From: an uncultured Eubacteriales bacterium
Lineage (GTDB): Bacteria; Bacillota; Clostridia; Christensenellales; Christensenellaceae
Reading direction: 5' to 3'
Assembly: GCA_900545085.1 (NCBI GenBank)
Contig: UQXU01000092.1
Coordinates: 1-6,029, forward strand
DNA length: 6,029 nt
Shown here: one piece after another, positions 1 through 5,474 of the stretch
Numbering within the stretch: position 1 is the first letter of the stretch
Layout: each line of letters starts with the position of its first letter
Made by a program: the position numbers and the translations under genes
The notes under the pieces: generated by a model
Databases searched by the model: none
Seen by the model: only the letters and a program-made list of their open reading frames with translations
Told to the model about the DNA's origin: nothing

Positions 1-561
1 GCGCAGCCAGTCCAGACCTTCTTCCTTGCTGCGCAGGGCGTTGTATACGGTCAGGAACATATTGCGCAGAGCTTCGTCGTCTCTCCCTGAGAAGCGCTCT
101 CGAAGAAAGAGAAGATCGGGGTCGTCTTTTTCGTACAGCTCTTCCATTGCGTCGTCCAGAGCGGACAGGCGGATGAGCTCTGTCCGTTCGCCCAAAACGC
201 GAATATCCGAAGGCAGACCCAGAGGCACGGCCTGTTCTTTTATGAGTTTAAGCGCAAAGCGATGTATTGTGCATATGTCGGAGAACTGCGCCGTCTCTGC
301 CTGCGCCGCCAGCCTGCGGTCGTTCCGCTCGTCTGCGAGGGAGAAGAGCTGTGCGGATATTCTGGAACGCATCTCTGCGGCGGCTGGAGAGGTAAAGGTG
401 CAGATGAGCATACGCGATACGTCGGCGCCTTCCGCGGCGAGAGCCGCGACGCGCTGAGCCAATACGCTAGTTTTGCCCGAGCCTGCGCCTGCGCTGATGA
501 GTATGCTGTCGGAGCGGTCGTATATTGCGTCGAATTGCGACTTAGTCAGCTTGAATGCCAT
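1..561 (-). CDS. addA: ATP-dependent helicase/nuclease subunit A (AddA), N-terminal part only
   Basis: This is the N-terminal 187 residues of AddA, the UvrD/Rep-type (superfamily 1A) helicase and nuclease subunit of AddAB, which resects double-strand DNA ends and loads RecA in many Gram-positive bacteria. The frame is open to the left edge, so the rest of the helicase and the C-terminal nuclease lie outside the window. Visible motifs in order: a Q-motif-like LTKSQFDAI (Q9), Walker A AGAGSGKT at residues 24-31 (K30, T31), motif Ia CTFTSPAAAEMRSRI at about 54-68, and a motif Ib-like ICTIHRFALKLI at about 96-107. The ATG at 559-561 directly abuts the addB TAA and has an AAAGGA ribosome binding site 5 nt upstream. 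Family assignment is firm. Whether the gene is intact further on cannot be seen. Confidence 0.93.
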   Translation of the reverse strand, partial: MAFKLTKSQFDAIYDRSDSILISAGAGSGKTSVLAQRVAALAAEGADVSRMLICTFTSPAAAEMRSRISAQLFSLADERNDRRLAAQAETAQFSDICTIHRFALKLIKEQAVPLGLPSDIRVLGERTELIRLSALDDAMEELYEKDDPDLLFLRERFSGRDDEALRNMFLTVYNALRSKEEGLDWLR

Positions 562-3500
562 TTAATTCCTTTCAGTATTGTTCTTTATGTTATTGAGTAT
601 TTCTGTTTGGCTCAGCTTCGGGAGGCTGCGTCCGGAGTCCTCCCGTCGGCAGACTGCGAAATACTCGCAGTAGTCACAGGGGATGGTTCCGCCGTATTCC
701 GCCGGGTTAACCTCCAGCTTTCCGGAGAGTATGGAGCTGACGGCATTCTGAGCCAATTTTTCGCAATGCCGCATCAGGCTGTCCAGCTCGGCGCGGGAGA
801 AGGCGCTGCTTCCGTAAGGTATGCCGTCGGGGTTGAGCGTAAGCTTTATAGTAGTGAGCTTTCCGACTGTTTTTTCCATGCTGGCGGCGGCGTCTGCGTC
901 TGCGAGAGCGAAGCCGTTCATGCGCAGCTCCTTCATGCGGTCGCTTTCCGTTTTGTCGGAAGGGATGAAGGGCAGAGATACGTTCATGTAGAAGCCGCCT
1001 GCGGGAGTGCATCCGGGGACGATTTCCATTGCGGCTATGAGGTATATCATTAGCTGTATACTCAGTCCGTAATAGAGACGGCAGAGATCGAAGCTGCTGT
1101 TTCCGCTTTTGTAATCGACTACTCTCAGGAAGCCGTCGTCCGAGAGGTCTATTCTGTCTATTCGTCCCGTGAGGGTTATACTGCCCAGCTCATGTCGGAA
1201 GCCGACCTCGCTGCCCGCTATGTGCATGCCTGTCAGGCTGGCGCGGACGGCGCGCGTTGCGAGGAGGACTTCTTCTTTAAGCCGCTTTTCCGTGAAGGCG
1301 AAGCGCTTGCTGTTGAAAATGCCTTTGTTGTGTTCGGAACGCATTTTATCGGCGGCGCTGTCGATTATTTCGCTTACGGTGTTGTCGTCTGCGTTCTGCC
1401 AGCTCAGGCGCCTGCGCTCCAGCGTGTGCGTCACGTTTTCGAGCAGGGAATGTATATAGCTGCCTGCGCTCATCGCATCCTCGCGGAGCTCTTTCAGCTC
1501 TACGGGCTTTATTCCGTAATCCATAAAATGCTTGTAGCTGCATCTGTAGAAATCTTCTATTAAGCTTGTGCTTCCGCGGAGCTTTCCGTATAGTTTTTTT
1601 GAAGTGTCGGGGGATATGCGCACGGGGCGGGGCTGCATGTATGCGGCGAGACGCGATACCGCTTCAGGCTCCGACTTCATGAAAAGCGCAAGGTCGGCAG
1701 GCGGCAGATCTGCGCCGTCCGCAAGAGAGCGAAGTTCAGCTGCCGCGCAGGAAAAGGTTTCCGAACGGGAGAGCAGCGGCGGCGGGGCCAATTCAACGGC
1801 TCCGGAGATGCGTTTAACTCTGTCGATAATATAAGACGGCCCTGCGCTTGTGTTGTAGGTCAGATCCAGAGAGGCGCCTGCGGAAAAGGCGCGCATTATC
1901 AGAGCCTTCTGCTCGGAAGGACTGAGCGCGGAAGGGAAAAATGTGAGCGCGTCTGCCAGCGACTCAGCTTCGCTGTTGGTGATAATTCCGCCGTCGTCAA
2001 CGGTGTGCGGGACGAGAGAATCGCATATGCCCACGGCTATCATTCTGGATACGCGGGGAAATACGGAGTGAGTCAGCTCTCCTACGGTTATCTGCCCCTC
2101 GAGAGGAGGAGTTACTGCTATCGAACTGCTTTCAAAGCCGGCGGAGATTGCCGAATACAGAGAGTGTACGTCTGCGTTCGGCAGGTATGTTCCTGCCTGC
2201 TCCAATATAGATATTGTGCGCTCGAAGGTCTGCCTGGTGAACGCGGCTTCCTCGGCGAGGCCTGCCTCTGCGAGCTTATCAGCGAGAGTCTCCAGCTTTT
2301 CTTCCGTGTTCAAAGCGTCAAGGTATGTGAGAAGGCGTTCTGTGACAGAGCCTTCCGAATTGCAAAGCTCGTCGAGCGGAGAAAAAGCTCTGCCGCGTAT
2401 ATCCTCCATTTTTTCGTCTTTGAGCGTTCGCCGCAGCATCCTGCCTTTTATGCCATGTTCTTTTACAAAGCGGATAAGCTCGTCGGCTTCTTCCGGCTCG
2501 ACGGGGAGCAGGCCGGTTTTTAGATGAAGCAGCAGGTCTTTTAAACGCCAGCCTTCGTTTATTATTCTGAGCGCGGATAAAATCAGCACTGCTATGTCTG
2601 AATGTATGAGCGGGCGCTTGTTCTCTATGAAAAACGGAAGCTGAGATGAAGAAAATACCTCGTCGAGTATGTTCGAATATATGTTCATATCGCTTACGCA
2701 TATGGCTATATCGTTCGGCTTTGTGCCCTCCTGTATGTATTTTATCGCGAGGGCTGCGGCTGCCTTAGCTTCTGCTCTCGGATCGGTGCATTTGTAAACT
2801 GTAATGCTGTCTGTCGGAGTGCGAAACTTGCGATAAGGATAGCGGAAGAGCTCTCGAGCAAGAAGGGCGGTATCGTCATTTCTCTCGTCGGGAATTTTGC
2901 GCTGAGTTCCGCCGAGTATTTGAGCCAATCTGTTTCCGGAAGAAAATATGTCGTTCTCAGAGTCGGCGAGAAGGTATACAGATAAGCTGTCGGCGATAGT
3001 GTCAAGAGCCTTGAGCGCGTCTATCCTGACGTGAGAGAGCGAGTCAAAGCCGTGGACGATTATGTGAGAGCCTTTTAAGAACTCAGCTTGGGATATTCCG
3101 GAATATGCGAATTGCTCCAAAGCGGCTTCATCCATACCGGCCGAGGAGTTTTCTATTCTGGAGAGCAGTTTGGCTAAATCAGAAAGCTTGCCCTTTAGGA
3201 CGCCATCCGTGCATTCTGCGCTTTTGAGCTGTTCGGAGGTGATGCCCTCGGAACGGAGCGCTTTTACCAGAGCGGCGAGGCGCAGGTGCAGAGTATCGTC
3301 GGCGTGAGGGTCGAGTATGTCCAGATCCCCTTCGAGCGAAAGCAGAGCTTCCTTTGCCAGCATGGTCATGCCTGTGCTGTCTATGGCGGGGAGAGCGCGG
3401 CCGGCGACTCGTTCGAGAAGCATACGCGCCAGCTTTTCAAAGCTGACGACCTCTATAGAATAGAAGCCGTCAGAGTCTGTGTGATATATTATTCGTCTTT

Positions 3501-3627
3501 CTGTGTTGAAGCCCATCTGTGCGGGTACGATAATGTATGTGTGATCTAATGTCTCAAGCGCGCGGGATATTCTGTGATTTACAGCGGAATCCAGAGCGTA
3601 CTGAGAGTCGGAACAGTATACGTTCAT
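562..3627 (-). CDS. addB: ATP-dependent nuclease subunit B (AddB/RexB type), no Walker A
   Basis: AddB is the partner of AddA: an inactive helicase-like scaffold that carries a second nuclease domain and an iron-sulfur cluster. The 1021 residues are somewhat shorter than Bacillus AddB (about 1,160). The nuclease domain is clear: H726 in AGSYIHSLLE, D824 in GRIDRID, D838-Y839-K840 in VVDYKSG, and a GLSIQLMIYL segment (Q858, Y862). The four cluster cysteines are C696 (FYRCSYKHF) and C984, C987, C993 in CDYCEYFAVC, the expected C...C-x2-C-x5-C pattern. The N-terminus aligns with Bacillus AddB from its first residue, including a VPAQM segment at about 34-38 matching VPDQM, but the GRSGSGKT ATP-binding loop is replaced by SDSQYALD-like sequence at residues 6-13. 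The start overlaps thpR by 4 bp and has a strong AAAGGAG site. Family call is firm. Confidence 0.94.
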   Translation of the reverse strand: MNVYCSDSQYALDSAVNHRISRALETLDHTYIIVPAQMGFNTERRIIYHTDSDGFYSIEVVSFEKLARMLLERVAGRALPAIDSTGMTMLAKEALLSLEGDLDILDPHADDTLHLRLAALVKALRSEGITSEQLKSAECTDGVLKGKLSDLAKLLSRIENSSAGMDEAALEQFAYSGISQAEFLKGSHIIVHGFDSLSHVRIDALKALDTIADSLSVYLLADSENDIFSSGNRLAQILGGTQRKIPDERNDDTALLARELFRYPYRKFRTPTDSITVYKCTDPRAEAKAAAALAIKYIQEGTKPNDIAICVSDMNIYSNILDEVFSSSQLPFFIENKRPLIHSDIAVLILSALRIINEGWRLKDLLLHLKTGLLPVEPEEADELIRFVKEHGIKGRMLRRTLKDEKMEDIRGRAFSPLDELCNSEGSVTERLLTYLDALNTEEKLETLADKLAEAGLAEEAAFTRQTFERTISILEQAGTYLPNADVHSLYSAISAGFESSSIAVTPPLEGQITVGELTHSVFPRVSRMIAVGICDSLVPHTVDDGGIITNSEAESLADALTFFPSALSPSEQKALIMRAFSAGASLDLTYNTSAGPSYIIDRVKRISGAVELAPPPLLSRSETFSCAAAELRSLADGADLPPADLALFMKSEPEAVSRLAAYMQPRPVRISPDTSKKLYGKLRGSTSLIEDFYRCSYKHFMDYGIKPVELKELREDAMSAGSYIHSLLENVTHTLERRRLSWQNADDNTVSEIIDSAADKMRSEHNKGIFNSKRFAFTEKRLKEEVLLATRAVRASLTGMHIAGSEVGFRHELGSITLTGRIDRIDLSDDGFLRVVDYKSGNSSFDLCRLYYGLSIQLMIYLIAAMEIVPGCTPAGGFYMNVSLPFIPSDKTESDRMKELRMNGFALADADAAASMEKTVGKLTTIKLTLNPDGIPYGSSAFSRAELDSLMRHCEKLAQNAVSSILSGKLEVNPAEYGGTIPCDYCEYFAVCRREDSGRSLPKLSQTEILNNIKNNTERN
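567..572 (-). promoter_or_regulatory. Ribosome binding site of addA, inside the end of addB
   Basis: AAAGGA on the minus strand lies 5 nt before the addA ATG and inside the last codons of addB (the Glu-Arg-Asn end). With no gap between the addB TAA and the addA ATG, addA translation is probably coupled to addB termination, giving balanced amounts of the two subunits. Confidence 0.75.
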
Positions 3628-4136
3628 CTGCGCTCCTTTAATTCTATGCTATACAGAGGTATATAGGTTAGAACGCCGCGTATGCGTCTGCTTTCAAAAA
3701 GCGTCGCGCGATGCAGCTCAAAATTCATCTCGTCTATCTCCGGGAGAGGCGTCTGCGTGAGGTCGGCGCGTCTTGCGAGAGTGATATGCGGCTTGAATTT
3801 TTTGCTGTCGAAGGGTACGCCGCGCTTTGTCAGCTCTGCGGATAGCTTGTCCGCGTATTCTGAAAGCGGGGGCGTGCTTTCCGCGGCGGCATACACGTGA
3901 GCGTCGCGCAAGTCTCCGAAGTGCCCCAGCCGACGCACGCGCACCTTCACGGGCGGCATATCCGCTATAGCCGACATGGCATATTGTGCATCGCGATAAG
4001 AGGGTTGTTCTCCTATGAATCTAAGTGTCAAATGCAGATTTTCTATACGGGAGGGTCTGCCTCCGATGTGGGCTGATATGCCGCGCAGGCTGCGTCTTAT
4101 GGGTTCGTCTATTTCAAAAGCGATAAAAAGTCTCAT
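3624..4136 (-). CDS. thpR: RNA 2',3'-cyclic phosphodiesterase (2H/LigT family)
   Basis: This 170-residue protein belongs to the 2H phosphoesterase superfamily. ThpR (formerly LigT) opens 2',3'-cyclic phosphate RNA ends to 2'-phosphates, and some members also have weak 2'-5' RNA ligase activity. Both signature HxTx motifs are present: H35-L-T37-L in NLHLTLRFIG and H117-I-T119-L in FKPHITLAR. The N-terminal MRLFIAFEID strand is also typical, and the length is close to the family norm of 170-190. The ATG at 4134-4136 has a GGAG site 6 nt upstream. Its TGA overlaps the addB ATG (ATGA), so translation is probably coupled. There is no signal peptide, so it is cytoplasmic. I see no good promoter in the 73 bp upstream, so transcription may come from read-through of the terminator behind the HPr-like gene or from a promoter I cannot recognise. 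The in vivo substrate is unknown. Confidence 0.9.
   Translation of the reverse strand: MRLFIAFEIDEPIRRSLRGISAHIGGRPSRIENLHLTLRFIGEQPSYRDAQYAMSAIADMPPVKVRVRRLGHFGDLRDAHVYAAAESTPPLSEYADKLSAELTKRGVPFDSKKFKPHITLARRADLTQTPLPEIDEMNFELHRATLFESRRIRGVLTYIPLYSIELKERR
3633..3639 (-). promoter_or_regulatory. Ribosome binding site of addB, inside thpR
   Basis: AAAGGAG on the minus strand lies 5 nt before the addB ATG (3625-3627), within the last codons of thpR. It fixes the addB start at 3627 and so supports the conclusion that the N-terminus lacking Walker A is real and not a mis-chosen start. Confidence 0.8.
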
Positions 4137-4170
4137 AATAAACTCCGTTGTTTAAAATACGAAATAAGTA

Positions 4171-4198
4171 ATAAAAAAGACCGCAGAACATCGCGGTC
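4171..4198 (-). terminator. Intrinsic terminator behind the HPr-like gene
   Basis: On the minus strand, GACCGC (4179-4184 arm) and GCGGTC (4193-4198 arm) form a perfect 6-bp GC-rich stem with an 8-nt loop, followed at once by six T residues (4173-4178). It begins 11 nt after the HPr-like gene's stop and lies 35 nt before the thpR start. The stem is short, so partial read-through into thpR-addB-addA is plausible. Confidence 0.75.
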
Positions 4199-4209
4199 AG
4201 GTGAGAGCG

Positions 4210-4449
4210 TCAGTCTTCAGCGGTGGAGAGGAAGCTAATGAGCGTATTTATGTCGTCGGGTTCAGAGAGGATCAGTTCGACATCGCCCATGCTGCCTTCG
4301 TTGAACATCTGTGTGAGCGCGATATACTGGCATAAGGTGGAGCGCATATTTAAGCGATCGCCTTCGCCGGTGAGCAGCTCTACAGAGCCTTTACAAGACT
4401 TTACGGCTTCAAAGAACCTCTGCGGCTCGGTAATGCCCCTGATTTTCAT
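4210..4449 (-). CDS. Small HPr-like protein lacking the active-site histidine
   Basis: A 79-residue cytoplasmic protein with a well-placed GGAGG ribosome binding site 8 nt before its ATG and its own promoter and terminator, so it is very likely real. From residue 6 on it can be laid over the sugar-phosphotransferase carrier HPr without large gaps. The segment DRLNMRSTLCQYIAL (31-45) matches the HPr stretch around Ser46 (VNLKSIMGVMSL), and MGDVELILSEPDD (54-66) matches the strand and loop that follow. The GxHARP site is replaced by ITEPQ (6-10), so the phosphorylatable His15 is missing, whereas S37 sits where the regulatory Ser46 would be. This arrangement recalls Bacillus Crh, which also lacks His15 but keeps Ser46. 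A phosphotransfer role is therefore unlikely and a regulatory role is possible, but the alignment was done by eye and the function is not established. Confidence 0.8.
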   Translation of the reverse strand: MKIRGITEPQRFFEAVKSCKGSVELLTGEGDRLNMRSTLCQYIALTQMFNEGSMGDVELILSEPDDINTLISFLSTAED

Positions 4450-4457
4450 ACTCGCAA

Positions 4458-4462
4458 CCTCC
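4458..4462 (-). promoter_or_regulatory. Ribosome binding site of the HPr-like gene
   Basis: GGAGG on the minus strand lies 8 nt upstream of the ATG at 4447-4449. It is a near-perfect site and decides the start of this short gene. Confidence 0.8.
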
Positions 4463-4494
4463 AGCTAATTGTAACAAATTATAAATCTAAACTC

Positions 4495-4523
4495 ATCTTA
4501 GCATTTTTTTACGTGAATGTCAA
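4495..4523 (-). promoter_or_regulatory. Sigma-A-type promoter for the HPr-like gene (leftward)
   Basis: On the minus strand a perfect -35 TTGACA (4518-4523) is followed after exactly 17 bp by -10 TAAGAT (4495-4500, four of six consensus bases). Transcription should start near 4487-4488, giving a leader of about 38 nt with the GGAGG site in it. It is probably the main promoter for the HPr-like gene and, with terminator read-through, perhaps for thpR-addB-addA. Confidence 0.75.
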
Positions 4524-4592
4524 TCATCTGTCGGCGAATATGCGTAATATGCATGTAAAGATGAAAGAATATCAGAATTACAGCGCCTGTTT

Positions 4593-4621
4593 TTGACAAA
4601 AGCGCTCATATAAAGTATAAT
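4593..4621 (+). promoter_or_regulatory. Perfect-consensus sigma-A promoter for the sugar transferase gene
   Basis: TTGACA (4593-4598), a 17-bp spacer, then TATAAT (4616-4621): both boxes match consensus fully at optimal spacing. Transcription should start near 4628, leaving a leader of about 22 nt before the ATG at 4650. The ribosome binding site is weak by comparison (AAGAGAG at 4637-4643), so a strong promoter may be balanced by modest translation. Confidence 0.88.
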
Positions 4622-4649
4622 CTACTTAACACTGATAAGAGAGTGCTCT

Positions 4650-5339
4650 ATGAGAAAATACGGATGCATTCTGGACGAGGATTTTAAGCGCGAGCTGAAA
4701 GCCTTGGACAACCAGAAGAAAAATACTTTTGCAAAAAAGCTATATTACCCTGTTTTCAAAAGACTTGCGGACATAACATGTTCGCTGGTCGCTCTTGTCG
4801 TACTTTTAGTGCTGCTTCCGTTTATTGCAGTGGCGATAAAAATAGATTCGCCGGGGCCTGTGTTTTTTTCGCAGATTCGCGTAGGGCATTTGGGGAATCT
4901 GTTCAAGATATACAAGTTTAGGACAATGCGTGTGGACGCTGAAAAGATGGTGGACAAGAGTGTGTTCAGAAATCGGGAGAATCCCTTCGTGCAGCATGAG
5001 AACGACCCTCGTGTTACTCGCGTGGGCGCGTTCCTCAGGAAGTTTTCCATAGATGAATTGCCTCAGCTTTTTTGTGTCTTGGGCGGGAAAATGAGCTTCA
5101 TAGGGCCGCGTCCGTTTATAGTGGAGGAGACGAAGGTGCTGACCAAAGAGCAGCTCTACAGATTGACGGTTAAGCCCGGGCTTACAGGTCTGGCGCAGAT
5201 AAACGGGAGGAGCGCTCTCAATCTGGAAAGCAGAATAAGTAAAGATTTAGAATATATAGAGAAAATGTCAGCGTGGCTGGATATTAAAATTCTCTGGGTA
5301 ACACTGGTAAAAATAATAGAGCACGAAAATGTCGCGTAG
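4650..5339 (+). CDS. Small monotopic phosphoglycosyl transferase (bacterial sugar transferase family)
   Basis: This 229-residue membrane enzyme belongs to the PglC/WcaJ-type sugar transferase family, which moves a sugar-1-phosphate from a nucleotide sugar to undecaprenyl phosphate, the first membrane step of capsule, exopolysaccharide or glycoprotein glycan assembly. Visible in order: a charged N-terminal extension (1-33), a re-entrant hydrophobic helix at about 36-66 with a helix-breaking proline P57 where PglC has its Ser-Pro, SPGPVFFSQ (67-75), KIYKFRTM (86-93), the catalytic Asp-Glu pair D135-E136 in SIDELPQ, MSFIGPRP (148-155) and KPGLTGLAQINGR (175-187). It is the short catalytic-core form, without the extra N-terminal membrane and NAD-like domains of WbaP or WcaJ. 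The specific sugar cannot be told from sequence. It has its own promoter and terminator and no glycan-pathway neighbours here. Family call is firm. Confidence 0.95.
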   Translation: MRKYGCILDEDFKRELKALDNQKKNTFAKKLYYPVFKRLADITCSLVALVVLLVLLPFIAVAIKIDSPGPVFFSQIRVGHLGNLFKIYKFRTMRVDAEKMVDKSVFRNRENPFVQHENDPRVTRVGAFLRKFSIDELPQLFCVLGGKMSFIGPRPFIVEETKVLTKEQLYRLTVKPGLTGLAQINGRSALNLESRISKDLEYIEKMSAWLDIKILWVTLVKIIEHENVA

Positions 5340-5402
5340 AACGGCGATTTTGTTGTGATACCGGAAGTTAAAACAGAATATCAAATGAAGAACCGGATAG
5401 GG

Positions 5403-5431
5403 CAGGCGGCTTGTGGTACCGTCTGTTTTTT
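5403..5431 (+). terminator. Intrinsic terminator of the sugar transferase gene
   Basis: CAGGCGG (5403-5409) pairs with CCGTCTG (5419-5425) as a 7-bp stem containing one G-U pair, with a 9-nt loop, followed by six T residues (5426-5431). It lies 63 bp after the transferase stop. The 63 bp in between hold nothing I recognise. Confidence 0.8.
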
Positions 5432-5436
5432 AAAAT

Positions 5437-5462
5437 AAAAAAAGCTGCGCATATGGCGCAGC
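5437..5462 (-). terminator. Intrinsic terminator of the right-hand minus-strand gene
   Basis: On the minus strand GCTGCGC (5456-5462 arm) and GCGCAGC (5444-5450 arm) form a perfect 7-bp GC-rich stem with a 5-nt loop, followed by seven T residues (5437-5443). It starts 12 nt after the stop codon of the open frame at 5475 and faces the plus-strand terminator only 5 bp away. Confidence 0.88.
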
Positions 5463-5474
5463 CAGGCTGTATTG

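Noticed and set aside
26..3549. Several plus-strand open frames of 80-260 codons opposite addA and addB, and some minus-strand frames inside addB in other phases
   Set aside because: They lie wholly within addA and addB, whose motifs fit their families end to end. Their translations are Ser/Ala/Arg- or Cys-rich without recognisable domains, and GC-rich codon positions give long stop-free shadows on the opposite strand.
4223..4468. 81-codon plus-strand frame opposite the HPr-like gene
   Set aside because: It mirrors the minus-strand gene, which has its own GGAGG site, promoter and terminator. I saw no promoter or ribosome binding site for the plus-strand frame.
4478..4483. Perfect TATAAT on the minus strand upstream of the HPr-like gene
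   Set aside because: It has no -35-like box 16-18 bp upstream and lies downstream of the better-supported promoter at 4495-4523. It is likely a product of AT-rich leader sequence.
4745..5050. Minus-strand frames opposite the sugar transferase gene
   Set aside because: Shadows of a gene with every family motif on the plus strand. No start signals were seen for them.
5385..5438. 17-codon plus-strand frame starting at the ATG in 5385-5387
   Set aside because: It runs through the terminator hairpin and T tract of the transferase gene and has no good ribosome binding site, so it is most likely chance.
5457..5466. Ten-base identity between the window start (1-10) and the terminator region at 5457-5466
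   Set aside because: One copy is in addA coding sequence and the other in a terminator stem. The match is short and GC-rich and does not extend, so it is probably coincidence and not a repeat family.
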